DNA of 64,000 nucleotides from Saprospiraceae bacterium (GCA_029262995.1 JAJCYH010000024.1:62001-126000), one strand, 5' to 3'. Shown: positions 53,753-63,038, numbered from the stretch's first letter. Notes: generated from the sequence alone by a model not told the origin. Made by a program: numbers and translations.

Positions 53753-54514
53753 TTAATGTTTTTTGTTTCCTTTTGTTTTATGCTTTTCTTTATTCTTTAC
53801 GTAAATTAATTTGTGTCTACTTTTCGATGTTTCTCGTTGCTCAATTTCAAAACTGCCTATTGATTTTATTAAGGGAGTTAGTTTTTCAAAACCATAATTT
53901 CTTGAATCAAAGTTGGGCTGTTTTTTCTGTAATAGACTTCCTACATCTCCAAGAAATGCCCATCCTTCTTCATCTGACAAATCGCTAATGGTTGATGAAA
54001 TAAGATTTATTTCTTTCTTGGTAATCTTATCTACATTCATTTCTAGAACTTCCTTATTTTCAACCTTTTCCTCTGTCTTTTTCTTTAATATTTCGATATA
54101 AATAAACTTATCGCATGCTACAATAAATGGGTTAGGGGTCTTTTTTTCACCGATACCGATGACTTGCATTCCTGCTTCTCTCAGTCTTGTAGCTAATCTT
54201 GTAAAATCGCTATCACTTGAAACTAGGCAAAACCCATTTACCTTACTGCTATAAAGAATATCCATGGCATCAATTATCATAGCTGAATCCGTAGCGTTTT
54301 TACCAGTTGTGTAACCATATTGTTGAATTGGTGTTATAGCGTTTTCAAGAAGTAGGTTTTTCCACTTTGACAATCCGGGTCTAGTCCAATCTCCATAAAT
54401 TCTTTTTATTGTAGGATTGCCATACTTGGCAATTTCTTCCATCATTTCCTTGACATGAGCTGAGGGTATATTATCGCCATCAATTAAAACGGCTATGTTT
54501 AAATTTATATTCAT
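53753..54514 (-). CDS. NYN ribonuclease-like protein with OST-HTH domain
   Basis: The 253-residue protein has an N-terminal NYN/PIN-like domain (1-145): AVLIDGDNIPSAHVKEM, the ATDSAMIIDAMDIL helix and CLVSSDSDFTRLATRLREAG, with the acidic residues of the LabA/DUF88 active site (D12, D14, D79 and the DSD near 103 by count). The C-terminal about 80 residues (SSTISDLSDEEGWAFLGDVG, LLQKKQPNFDSRNYGFEKL) form an OST-HTH/LOTUS RNA-binding domain. The combination is a candidate RNA-binding RNase. No operon partner. Confidence 0.83.
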   Translation of the reverse strand: MNINLNIAVLIDGDNIPSAHVKEMMEEIAKYGNPTIKRIYGDWTRPGLSKWKNLLLENAITPIQQYGYTTGKNATDSAMIIDAMDILYSSKVNGFCLVSSDSDFTRLATRLREAGMQVIGIGEKKTPNPFIVACDKFIYIEILKKKTEEKVENKEVLEMNVDKITKKEINLISSTISDLSDEEGWAFLGDVGSLLQKKQPNFDSRNYGFEKLTPLIKSIGSFEIEQRETSKSRHKLIYVKNKEKHKTKGNKKH

Positions 54515-54600
54515 TTCTATGTTTTAGTACTCAATAGTATATAACGTTTATGTTTGAATAGTAGTTCTAAACATTGCAATTACACAGTGTTTGACTTTCT

Positions 54601-54715
54601 TTAATGAATTTTAAAAATAGCTTGCCACCCATCTCTTTGTTGTTCTTCATAAATTGTTTGGGATTTGGTTTTTATATTTATCATACATCACTATTTCGTT
54701 AACTGTTACAAATTT
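54601..54715 (-). pseudogene. C-terminal remnant, AHSA1/SRPBCC-like
   Basis: Frames read VTVNEIVMYDKYKNQIPNNL and, after a shift, EEQQRDGWQAIFKIH to TAA. This resembles the ending of AHSA1-type SRPBCC proteins ('y.k..d..p.e..e.qr.GW...f'). Only the tail and one frameshift are visible. Confidence 0.3.
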
Positions 54716-54759
54716 ATAACTTCTAAAATGAAATAAATTTGATTCTACTACGTCACTTT

Positions 54760-55056
54760 TCAATCATTTTCATAAAGCCTTAATCTATTTTTTAGGGCAT
54801 TTAATTCATTTCGTAATTCCTTTTCCTTTTCAAGTAAATTTAGTACAACATCAATACCTTCTAAGTTAAGGTTTAACTCATTATGAAGTCTGATTATTTT
54901 CTCAAATTCACTAATATGATCTTGATGAATAAATTGATCCTGATTAATAATTTCGATTTGTATGAGGCCAATTTTATTTAATGCATCTACAAATGATATC
55001 TCAATGTTGTAATGCGAACAAATTGTTTGAGTCGGTATTAACTGTTTAACATTCAT
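54760..55056 (-). CDS. cbpM: chaperone modulator CbpM
   Basis: The 98-residue protein is all-helical, with an N-terminal MerR-like fold (QTICSHYNIEISFVDALNKI) and a C-terminal coiled coil (LNLLEKEKELRNELNALKNR). It binds the J domain of CbpA and regulates it. The stop/start overlap of 4 bp with cbpA confirms the family. Confidence 0.88.
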   Translation of the reverse strand: MNVKQLIPTQTICSHYNIEISFVDALNKIGLIQIEIINQDQFIHQDHISEFEKIIRLHNELNLNLEGIDVVLNLLEKEKELRNELNALKNRLRLYEND

Positions 55057-55946
55057 ATCGCTTTAATTTTTTGTAATTCCTTGAAAAGCTCTTTTTCTTT
55101 TTGGCTTATATTTGTCGGAATATTTATATGAAAAGTGATTATTAAATCACCAAATTTTCCTTCCTTTTTATAAATCGGAAATCCCTTACCTTTCAATTTT
55201 ACTTTCGACTCATTTTTTGTTTCAGGCTCTATCTGGAGCTTGACTTTACCATTAAAAGTATCTACTGTAATTTCTCCACCCAAAATAGCTGTATATAAAT
55301 CTAAGTCAATATTCTGATATAGATTGTTGCCCAAGCGTTTGAACTGTGTTTGATTTTCAATGATGAATTTGATGTACAAATCACCACTTGGTCCATCATT
55401 GATTCCTAAGCCTCCTTTCCCTTTAATTTTTATTACTTGTCCATTCTCTACTCCTGCTGGAATTGTCAACCTTATTTTTTCACCGTTGACTGTTAGAGTA
55501 TGTTGTTTTGTAGTGTAAACATCTTCTAGATTCAAATGTAATTCAGCATTGTAATCTTGGCCTTTAAATTTTGGATTGCGAGCTTGGTTGAATGATGATC
55601 TTTCTCGTCCAAACATTGATTCGAAAAAATCAGAATACGCATCGTTTGCATAATATTGTTGTCTTGTTTGATGTTGAGATTGGTTTTGTTGCTGTCTCTT
55701 GGCGTTTTCATATTCTTCACCATGTTTCCAATCTTTTCCATATTCATCGTATTTCTTACGATTTGCAGGATCACTTAATACTTCGTTTGCTTCATTTATT
55801 TCTTTGAATTTTATCTCAGCTTCTCTGTTGTCTGGGTTCAAATCAGGATGGTACTTACGGGCAAGTTTGCGATAAGCATTTTTAATTTCTTTTTCAGTTG
55901 CTTCTTTTGAAATACCTAATAACTTATAGTAATCTACAAATGCCAT
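55053..55946 (-). CDS. cbpA: DnaJ-family co-chaperone CbpA
   Basis: The 297-residue protein has an N-terminal J domain (1-70) with HPD at 33-35 (KYHPDLNPDN) and no zinc-finger, so it is CbpA-type, not DnaJ. A Gly/Phe-poor linker (QQQNQSQHQTRQQYYAND) leads to two client-binding beta domains (YNAELHLNLEDVYTTKQHTL, TAILGGEITVDTFNGKVKL). It recruits DnaK and has a nucleoid-associated role in E. coli. Paired with cbpM downstream. Confidence 0.92.
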   Translation of the reverse strand: MAFVDYYKLLGISKEATEKEIKNAYRKLARKYHPDLNPDNREAEIKFKEINEANEVLSDPANRKKYDEYGKDWKHGEEYENAKRQQQNQSQHQTRQQYYANDAYSDFFESMFGRERSSFNQARNPKFKGQDYNAELHLNLEDVYTTKQHTLTVNGEKIRLTIPAGVENGQVIKIKGKGGLGINDGPSGDLYIKFIIENQTQFKRLGNNLYQNIDLDLYTAILGGEITVDTFNGKVKLQIEPETKNESKVKLKGKGFPIYKKEGKFGDLIITFHINIPTNISQKEKELFKELQKIKAI

Positions 55947-55991
55947 TTATTGGTGTTTATTTTCTTATAAGTGTAATGCTGTGCATTTATT

Positions 55992-56687
55992 TTATACTTT
56001 GATTTCAAATCCCAAAAATATTGTCGATAGATTTATATTGGCTCCAAAGGAACTGAATTTTTTTTCTGTATCAGTATCTAATATTTCCCAATTTCCATTA
56101 ACATAATTTAGTGCACCTGTTCTCAATATTACCCTCATTCGATCATTAATATTGTATAGAAGTCCAACGCCTAGACCCAATTCAAGATAGCTTGCCTTTT
56201 CTTGTTGTGCTATGTTTGAATCCAAGCTTTCTTCTTCGTTGAGTATATTATATTCAAAGTATGGCTGAATATAAAAAGAAAATTGCTTGTAAGGATTTAA
56301 TGTATGTCTAGTAAATATACCTATTCCAATTTGATTTGAATTTCTTTCAAAATTCACGGGATCTGATTGTCCAAAAACAGATGTGTTGTTTGCTTTGTAT
56401 ATTCCTACTCGATAATCAACTTGAAAGGCTAGTGTCAATTGAGGATTGATTTCTTTACCGAAATATGGTAAAAAAGAAAAGTTTGTATTCTTTACATCAG
56501 TTGTGCTATTTGAAAATATACCTCCAATACCAGAATTAATAGATAAACTTGAAAGTGGGTATGTATTATTCTGAATATGGAGGTTTATTGAGCCTCCCAA
56601 TATAAATTTGTTTTTATCCATTTGCTCCTGTGCATTTATTATATGAGCAATTGAGATTAGGATTGCAATCAAAGTTAATTTCTTCAT
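55992..56687 (-). CDS. outer-membrane beta-barrel protein
   Basis: The 231-residue protein has a signal peptide ending INAQ and alternating aromatic/polar strands typical of small Bacteroidota porin-like barrels (FILGGSINLHIQNNTYPL, LTLAFQVDYRVGIYKAN, YLELGLGVGLLYNINDRMRV), ending in TIFLGFEIKV with a hydrophobic terminal strand. The role is unknown. Confidence 0.72.
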   Translation of the reverse strand: MKKLTLIAILISIAHIINAQEQMDKNKFILGGSINLHIQNNTYPLSSLSINSGIGGIFSNSTTDVKNTNFSFLPYFGKEINPQLTLAFQVDYRVGIYKANNTSVFGQSDPVNFERNSNQIGIGIFTRHTLNPYKQFSFYIQPYFEYNILNEEESLDSNIAQQEKASYLELGLGVGLLYNINDRMRVILRTGALNYVNGNWEILDTDTEKKFSSFGANINLSTIFLGFEIKV

Positions 56688-57032
56688 AGTCTTACATTGT
56701 TAATAGTGCTTATATTTATCTATCACTTTCAAGGTTTACACCTCCTCAAACCAATATAAAAGTACGTTTCGATAATTAACAATTCAAATACCTTTTCTAA
56801 TATTTTTATTATATAGCATTATTTGGTTGCAGGTATAGAAATAAAGATCTATAGGAATCTTCCATATCGTGTTGGGCTGGTTGTGGTAATTGCACTGTAT
56901 TGCTTTCGATTGGGTGGGATAAGGGTATTGTTTAACAATTACAATCTTTTTTCATTTGTTACAGGCTAATAGATATTTATAGTGTTACAAAAAGCTTTTT
57001 AATTATGAAGCGTTAACTTATGTGATTGCATT
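56688..57032. other. 345-bp intergenic stretch
   Basis: Separates the barrel gene from the type III PKS operon's last gene. No coding-like stretch is evident on either strand. GGTTT and AAACC (near 56742) form a short inverted repeat upstream of the barrel gene. No terminator with a T-run was identified for the FAD gene. Confidence 0.3.
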
Positions 57033-58172
57033 TTATTTAGGGAGTTTAGGTTCAAAAAACGAAGTGCCATGAGTACGTCTTATTATGCTTTTCGCTAGAA
57101 ATGGGAATGACTTAAATAATCCGATACTCAGATTGGTGAGTAATGGATACTCGGAAAGTTTTTGGAAATGACGACTTAATTTTAGTCTAGTGGAGAATTC
57201 GTTATTCCAGAATCTCTTATAGTTATCAACCAGTTGCTTTTTAGTGATTGTTTTTGAAAAGTAACTGTCAATCATAGACGCTAATGCTGACGCAGACCTC
57301 AGTGCATTGCTCATACCGTTGCCAGTAACAGGTGCGATACTTCCTGCAGAATCTCCTAAAAAAAAGGCACTGTCCGACACTGATTCTTTGATTTTAAAAT
57401 CAATCCCACTAATAGTCAACGGTTCTTTGATTATAAATTCAGCTTTGTTAAATAACTTCTTTAAATGCCTATTTTGAAATAGGTAGACTTTTTCCAATTC
57501 AGGAATTGAGTTTCGAGCATTATTAAGTTTTTTTGAATTAACGATGTAACAGAGGCAAGTCTTGTCTTCTTCTATACCTGAGAGTCCACAATATCCTCCA
57601 GGAAAATTGTGGATTTCTACAAAGCTGTTATCCCTTTGAAGCCTAACGTGATATTTAATCCCTATATAATTAGTGCCGTTTAATTGCTTTTCTCTTTCTT
57701 TGGTTTCAAGATTCGACTTCCTACCTGTTGAATTGCATATTAAACTTGCATTTACGTCCCCACTGTTCGTCTTGACAATATAGTATTCCTCTTTTTTATT
57801 GCAATGTATGTTGAAAGCTTTGCATTTCAGTTTAAAGATTACATCATTTTTTTTGGCTTCAGTATAGAGAAGTTCTTCCAATAAATAGCGGCTTATTCCA
57901 AATCCACCCAAATCGAGCGATGTTTGATATTCTTGGTTGCCTGTAGAGGTTAATTTGAAATTATTGATAATCGGTAAGTCAAACATTGATAAATCCGCAC
58001 AAATGCTTTGCAAATAATCATGCGATTCCATTGAAATGTATTCACCGCATACTTTATGCCTTGGGTAATTACTTTTTTCGATAACAATTACAGAATAGCC
58101 TCTTTTTTTCAAATCGATAGAAAGAGAAAGTCCGGCCAGTCCACCGCCAATTATAGCTACATCATATTTCAT
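57033..58172 (-). CDS. FAD-dependent oxidoreductase (geranylgeranyl-reductase-like)
   Basis: The 379-residue protein has an FAD dinucleotide motif at the N-terminus (AIIGGGLAGLSLSIDLKKRG) and KVCGEYISMES after it, as in the geranylgeranyl-reductase/flavoprotein monooxygenase group. FFLGDSAGSIAPVTGNGMSN near 272 is the second FAD motif. By position it would hydroxylate or reduce the polyketide product. It is the last gene of the operon and starts four bases inside the preceding methyltransferase gene. Confidence 0.85.
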   Translation of the reverse strand: MKYDVAIIGGGLAGLSLSIDLKKRGYSVIVIEKSNYPRHKVCGEYISMESHDYLQSICADLSMFDLPIINNFKLTSTGNQEYQTSLDLGGFGISRYLLEELLYTEAKKNDVIFKLKCKAFNIHCNKKEEYYIVKTNSGDVNASLICNSTGRKSNLETKEREKQLNGTNYIGIKYHVRLQRDNSFVEIHNFPGGYCGLSGIEEDKTCLCYIVNSKKLNNARNSIPELEKVYLFQNRHLKKLFNKAEFIIKEPLTISGIDFKIKESVSDSAFFLGDSAGSIAPVTGNGMSNALRSASALASMIDSYFSKTITKKQLVDNYKRFWNNEFSTRLKLSRHFQKLSEYPLLTNLSIGLFKSFPFLAKSIIRRTHGTSFFEPKLPK

Positions 58173-58867
58173 TCATAAGCAATTACAATATAGCGAAATG
58201 CCCAACTCCACTTTACGGAGTAATTTTTATAGCCGGCTTGCTTAAGCAAGGATTCTAACTCACTTTTTCTAAAGGCTCTCCTAACTGAAAGGCAGGCGTC
58301 ATTTTTAACGAGCCAAGATTTCGAAAATAGTGCAGTTAGAAATTTGATGCTGTAATAAGCCAACCAGTTGCGATGCAAGTCATTTGCAAGTATAATGTTT
58401 TTATGAGCTCTTCCAAATTTGAAGAGATTGACTATTTCTTCATCGGTGAGGTGATGCAAAAATAAACTACAGTGAATTATGTCAATTTTGTCAAGCAGTG
58501 TAGGTTCGATATTCCGGTAATCATCGCAAATAAGTTTTTTATTTTTGATCGATGCTAAGTTGTCTTCTGCATAATTTATACAATCGTTTTTTAAGTCGAC
58601 ACCGTAAAAAAACATAGGCAAGTTCTTACTCTTGGCAAAATTGGAAAGTTGCTTAATCGAGTCGCCACCCCCAAATCCAATATCTAAAATATTGTGAACA
58701 GTTCTTTTTGTTTTCAGAATATCCTTTAAGCCTTTCAGTGTGGCTTTGTAGCCGCCCAAATAGGTATTGATAATATCAAGCTCTACTAAGGTTTGATACA
58801 AGTCTTTGGTCGCAATAGTTGAGTTATCCAAATATTCTTTTTCGTATGATCTAAAGTGAAATTGCAT
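58169..58867 (-). CDS. SAM-dependent methyltransferase of the PKS operon
   Basis: The 232-residue protein shows motif I as HNILDIGFGGGDSIKQL (about 59-75), then FFYGVDLKNDCINYAEDNL and the IEPTLLDKIDIIHCSLFLHH block. It is a class I methyltransferase. The 17-bp overlap with the PKS gene indicates coupled translation. By analogy with the Streptomyces srsABC pathway (type III PKS, methyltransferase, flavoprotein) it would methylate the aromatic ring or a phenol. Confidence 0.83.
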   Translation of the reverse strand: MQFHFRSYEKEYLDNSTIATKDLYQTLVELDIINTYLGGYKATLKGLKDILKTKRTVHNILDIGFGGGDSIKQLSNFAKSKNLPMFFYGVDLKNDCINYAEDNLASIKNKKLICDDYRNIEPTLLDKIDIIHCSLFLHHLTDEEIVNLFKFGRAHKNIILANDLHRNWLAYYSIKFLTALFSKSWLVKNDACLSVRRAFRKSELESLLKQAGYKNYSVKWSWAFRYIVIAYE

Positions 58868-60002
58868 AATTTGGAACAGTATGTTTGGCGTTATTCAAAT
58901 AGCTGGTATCTACCGATGAGAGCTGAATCATTTCAACTGTTAAGCCTGGACCAAAAGCACAGGCAAAAATGCTTTTACCATTGATGTGTTCTGCACTTTT
59001 TATTTTATTCAGTATCCGATTTATTATAAACAAAATAGTGGGAGAGGACATATTGCCATAGTGCTTTAATACATGCATAGATTCTTCTACATTGCAATCA
59101 TTCAGATGCAGGCTTTCCTTAACGGCTTCCACAATCCTTACGCCGCCTGGATGGATGGCCCAATAATCTGTTTCAGTTCTACTGTCCATTAAAAAGTCAT
59201 TGACTACAGGTTCTATATTTTCCTTAATAGCTTGTACTAAAAATTTATTCAAATACATTCTGAATGCAGAAGATGATATATCCCAAGTCATTAAATCTGC
59301 ACTGTTTGGAATACAAGCAGTGCCAATGGTATCAATGTTAAGTACCAACTTGTTTTTAATGTGCTTGCTGTCATCTCCACAAATTAAAACCGCACTAGCT
59401 CCATCAGCAAACAATAAGTTAGCTACTATATCTTCATTGATAACCGATGGGAAAAAATGTAATGAACAAAGCTCGGCACTAACAATTAAAACACATGCAT
59501 CGGGTTGAGCCTGCGCTATGTAATGCGCATGTTTGATTGCTTTAATTGCAGCATAACAACCCATAAAATTTAATGCTATTTTTTCGGTGTGTTGCATACC
59601 GAAATAGTCTGCCACCAAAAACTCTATGCCTGGAGCAACAAGACCTGTACAACTAACTGTAATAAGATGGGTAATATTGGGAGCTGAGATATTACTTTTT
59701 CGAAATAGAGCATCAATGGCCTTAGCAGCAAGAGGTATTGTCTTTTCCTTGTATACTTCCATCCTTCTTTCTATCGGCTGTAGGTAGTTACCTTCGGTAA
59801 ACAACTGTTGTTCCACTCCAGCAAAATCTGGAATGCAGCTATATCGATTGATAATTTTTGTTTTCTCCATTAATAAATTCAACTTTTTGGTAATTGCAGG
59901 CATGCCTGATGCATCCAGGGCATCAGCATAGAACTTTACCAAATCTTGTTTAGCAATTGAGAACTCCGGCACTGCAGTTGATATGTCGAGGATAACAGGC
60001 AT
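58851..60002 (-). CDS. type III polyketide synthase
   Basis: The 383-residue protein is of normal length for the family. The triad is complete: Cys149 in NFMGCYAAIKAIKHA, His284 in WAIHPGGVRIVEAV, and Asn317 in LKHYGNMSSPTILF. The closing GPGLTVEM (351-358) matches the conserved GFGPG motif. It condenses acyl starters with malonyl-CoA to a resorcinol, pyrone or phloroglucinol. The UbiA, methyltransferase and flavoprotein neighbours suggest a phenolic lipid or meroterpenoid-like product. It begins 2 bp after the UbiA stop. Confidence 0.93.
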   Translation of the reverse strand: MPVILDISTAVPEFSIAKQDLVKFYADALDASGMPAITKKLNLLMEKTKIINRYSCIPDFAGVEQQLFTEGNYLQPIERRMEVYKEKTIPLAAKAIDALFRKSNISAPNITHLITVSCTGLVAPGIEFLVADYFGMQHTEKIALNFMGCYAAIKAIKHAHYIAQAQPDACVLIVSAELCSLHFFPSVINEDIVANLLFADGASAVLICGDDSKHIKNKLVLNIDTIGTACIPNSADLMTWDISSSAFRMYLNKFLVQAIKENIEPVVNDFLMDSRTETDYWAIHPGGVRIVEAVKESLHLNDCNVEESMHVLKHYGNMSSPTILFIINRILNKIKSAEHINGKSIFACAFGPGLTVEMIQLSSVDTSYLNNAKHTVPNYAISL

Positions 60003-60004
60003 AG

Positions 60005-60868
60005 CTATTTGATTAAGATTATTAGAAAATAAATGTTATTGAGCAATGATGAGAGCACCAGTAATGTCATCGTGTTTTTGTAATTGACCTGCGCTTCGTT
60101 TCGAAATGACCTGATGCTCCAATTGATAAAATATATGGCTGCGGGCAGCATAACAATATTGAAGATCCAAAAATTATTAAGTCCTTGATTATCATGAAAT
60201 GATAAATAAATAAACAGGGTAGCCATTAAATACATAAACCCAGAAAAAATAAAAGTTCCTTCTTTACCCAACATTATGCTCAGTGTTTTTACACCATCTT
60301 CAGCATCTGCTTTATGCTGATATATTTGGGTAAGTGGATACATAGTGCCTATAAAAAAGTAACAGGCAATTGCCGAATAAATCACAGATGTATTGGAAAA
60401 TAAGACGGCTGATGATAAGCCAAAAATATTGGCCACGAACACTCCACTGCCCTGGCATAAGCAAACAATTAAAAAGGCAGCAACTGGATATTTCTTGAGC
60501 CGCACTTGACGGTTGCTATATAGCCGCGATACAACAATAAAGACAATTACAAATGCAGTAAAGTAGAGATTGATAAAAATTGAGAGCAATATGGCCAGAC
60601 TGTCCATTAGGTTTGAAACCTGTAATAGCAACTTTGTTGGTTTAGGAGGGGCTTCTAAAGCACCAATAGGCCCTTCATCACGGTCATGAAAACTGTTGTA
60701 AGCATTGCTGGAAGGAAAAACTAATAAATGCCAAATTATTAGCACTAAAATCAATTGATAATCTATAGTTGGCTGAATGTAGTAAAACGAGAATAAAGAA
60801 ATAGGCAAGAGAAACACCGAAAAAGGTAAGCGAAGCAATTTTATTGTGTTTAAGATATTAGATTGCAT
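60005..60868 (-). CDS. UbiA-family prenyltransferase
   Basis: The 287-residue protein has about eight helices. The first Asp motif is NAYNSFHDRDEGPIG (N58, D62, D64) and the second is HKADAEDGVKTLS (near 185-195), the Mg-diphosphate sites of UbiA enzymes. It transfers a prenyl group to an aromatic acceptor, presumably the type III PKS product. It is the first gene in the operon. Confidence 0.85.
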   Translation of the reverse strand: MQSNILNTIKLLRLPFSVFLLPISLFSFYYIQPTIDYQLILVLIIWHLLVFPSSNAYNSFHDRDEGPIGALEAPPKPTKLLLQVSNLMDSLAILLSIFINLYFTAFVIVFIVVSRLYSNRQVRLKKYPVAAFLIVCLCQGSGVFVANIFGLSSAVLFSNTSVIYSAIACYFFIGTMYPLTQIYQHKADAEDGVKTLSIMLGKEGTFIFSGFMYLMATLFIYLSFHDNQGLNNFWIFNIVMLPAAIYFINWSIRSFRNEAQVNYKNTMTLLVLSSLLNNIYFLIILIK

Positions 60869-60968
60869 TAAGTACTAAATTTAAGCTCCTTATATTCCAT
60901 TGGGTTAAATAATTCTCCCAAAAAGTTACACAATTCTTATGAGATTTATTCTTTTCTTATAAAAAGGA

Positions 60969-61103
60969 CTAGCTTAATCTTTTTCTCTTTAATTGTGAAA
61001 AGTCAATAAGCTTCTCTCGATTTGTTCGTAAATCTATTAGCGGCCAAGCTAAACAAGCTTTTCTTACTGATAAAGGCAGTAATTTTAACGAATTGCGTGT
61101 ATG
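60969..61103 (-). pseudogene. 44-codon coding remnant, family unknown
   Basis: Within the 877-bp gap upstream of the PKS operon, the minus strand reads NSLKLLPLSVRKACLAWPL and IDLRTNREKLIDFSQLKRKR to TAG at 60969, without a start codon. It is probably the C-terminus of a lost gene. No family is recognised. Confidence 0.3.
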
Positions 61104-61307
61104 TTAAACGAACATCGACCAAGTGTATTAAGTTGTTCTGCTTTTGAAATTACTCAATTTTCTTATAAGGATGAGGAGATAAAGAGTAACTTGAAAGACT
61201 ATTGCTGTTATGCTGGATTCTTTTTATTTTAAAAATATACATATACATATTTTTTATTCACTGTTATCTTCAAATATAGATTTACTATAGTTAAGTCCAA
61301 AGGTATT

Positions 61308-61612
61308 TTAACCTGTACCTGAAATGGTGTCTTTTGGCGACCACAATAGCTATAATAGAGTAGTCATTTTAGGTAGAAGCATGTATTATGCAGAATCTTC
61401 AGAATCGATATATTGAGTCCACAAATTAGTTTGTCCTCCTAAAATGTATTTCTGCTTATCATTTTCTAACTCTCTAGGAATAGTATAAAATGAATAAACT
61501 TTATGAATAGGCCAAAAACATTAGTAGCAATAGATTAATTGTCTTTGTCTCTAGATTGGTAGTGTTTAAAATTGCAATGAGAGTTTGGACCCATTATTAC
61601 ATTATGATATGC
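61308..61612 (-). pseudogene. GH20 beta-N-acetylhexosaminidase remnant
   Basis: Clear pieces of the C-terminal catalytic barrel of GH20 remain. HNVIMGPNSHCNFKHYQ (the 'viMsP.shcYfDyYQ' strand) is followed by SRDKDN and a TAA. After a shift comes KVYSFYTIPRELENDKQKY, ILGGQTNLWTQYIDSEDSA, a TAA, YMLLPKMTTL, a TAG, and LLWSPKDTISGTG. These match the 'G.Q.NlWTEyi' and 'EYM.lPR..al.E..Ws' elements of the family. The N-terminal three quarters is missing. Definitely non-functional. Confidence 0.75.
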
Positions 61613-61745
61613 TCTTGATTAGAGAACTTGTTCATCGTATTAAATTAGTAATTGTTGTCAAGTAATAATGAATAATGTATCTCCAATTGCGTCGATGTGA
61701 CAATAGATATAAATTGATTATATAGTATTAGATATGTTTACTAAA

Positions 61746-63038
61746 TTACTTATCTAATTCTAATTCTAGTTCCTTTATTCTGTTTTTATTATAATCAGAA
61801 TCATCTAGTTCAAATGCTTTTGTAGCAAATTTTAAAGCTGTGGAATTCTCATTTTGAGTTTGATAATAATCTGCCATCGAACCAAAAGCATTAGCGCTTT
61901 TAGGGTAATAATTGATATACATTTTAAAAAACAATAACGCTTTTTCAGGTTGTCCTGTTTGCATATTCATATACCCATAAGCATTTAGTAATTCCTCAAT
62001 CATTGGGGGTACTCGATAACCAAAATGTTTTCTATATATGTCTTCTTGCTTCTTCAATAAGACAATTAATTCTTCCACTGATGTGTTTGGATTGTTATAT
62101 TTTTGGGGAGTTTTAAACTGATACCATTCAAAAAGAAAAATTAAACCATCTCTAATGGATGGAAGAGGTACTGTGCCATGTAAATCTTCAGGATACACAT
62201 TCCATGAAAAGTTTATTTCGTTTTCTTTATGAGATGACATGAAGGTCGAGAAATCGATTATTGAACGGGCAAACAATGTATATTCAGAAGTGTCTGTCAT
62301 GATATTCTCTAAGGTTACTTTTTCATTGTGCATATGTAGCTGTTCAGCAGCCAGCGATACAAAGAGCGATTTACCTCTATAGCTATTTGTTTTAAAACTC
62401 TCTTTTGCTTGCATTAACAACTTTTGATTATCCCAATCGAGACTAGGATCAATTGCTATATAGTTTTCAAAGAGATGCCGATGGTTGACAATTATATTTA
62501 TTGTAAATAGACCTGCATAGGAATGTCCAATTAATGTGCGATAGGATGTAGTAGGATAGTTATTATCTATATATGGGATAAGTTCTTTTTCAATAAATTT
62601 AGTGAAGTTTTCGGCACCTCCAGTTTCAGAATCTATTGTATTGCCTCTTCTCATTTGTACTTGGGATGTAGTTAAATCTCTTGTTCTATGGGTTCTATTT
62701 GAGATTCCAACAAGAATCATATGTGGCAAGTAATGCCCCCAATAATTATTGTAAACTGTTTCTAAAGTGTTTTTCAGAGAAAATCCATCCAATATGTAAA
62801 CCACCGGATATTTATCAACATTATTTGGATTGTAATTCTCGGGAAGCTTTACCCAAAATTCCTTATTTTCATTAAGAGATTTTGAAAATATGGTGTCAAT
62901 GATTTCTGATTTAAATTGCTCTTCCAGTTGAATCTCTTTTGATTGTGCAACTATATCTTGAAATAACGTAAAGATTAAAGCGACTGATAGAGTAATAGGT
63001 ATTATATTCATTCTTAAATTAAAATTTATTAATTTCAA
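61746..63038 (-). CDS. exported esterase-fold protein with TPR tail
   Basis: The 430-residue protein has a signal peptide; Met10 (MNIIPITLSVALIF) is the more natural start. The IroE/Fes-type alpha/beta-hydrolase domain (about 45-300) has KYPVVYILDGFSLKNT and the nucleophile elbow LIGHSYAGLF with Ser173. The C-terminal about 80 residues hold one or two TPR helices (AYGYMNMQTGQPEKALLFF, ADYYQTQNENSTALKFATK). Members hydrolyse esters, sometimes of siderophores; the substrate is unknown. Confidence 0.82.
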   Translation of the reverse strand: MKLINFNLRMNIIPITLSVALIFTLFQDIVAQSKEIQLEEQFKSEIIDTIFSKSLNENKEFWVKLPENYNPNNVDKYPVVYILDGFSLKNTLETVYNNYWGHYLPHMILVGISNRTHRTRDLTTSQVQMRRGNTIDSETGGAENFTKFIEKELIPYIDNNYPTTSYRTLIGHSYAGLFTINIIVNHRHLFENYIAIDPSLDWDNQKLLMQAKESFKTNSYRGKSLFVSLAAEQLHMHNEKVTLENIMTDTSEYTLFARSIIDFSTFMSSHKENEINFSWNVYPEDLHGTVPLPSIRDGLIFLFEWYQFKTPQKYNNPNTSVEELIVLLKKQEDIYRKHFGYRVPPMIEELLNAYGYMNMQTGQPEKALLFFKMYINYYPKSANAFGSMADYYQTQNENSTALKFATKAFELDDSDYNKNRIKELELELDK

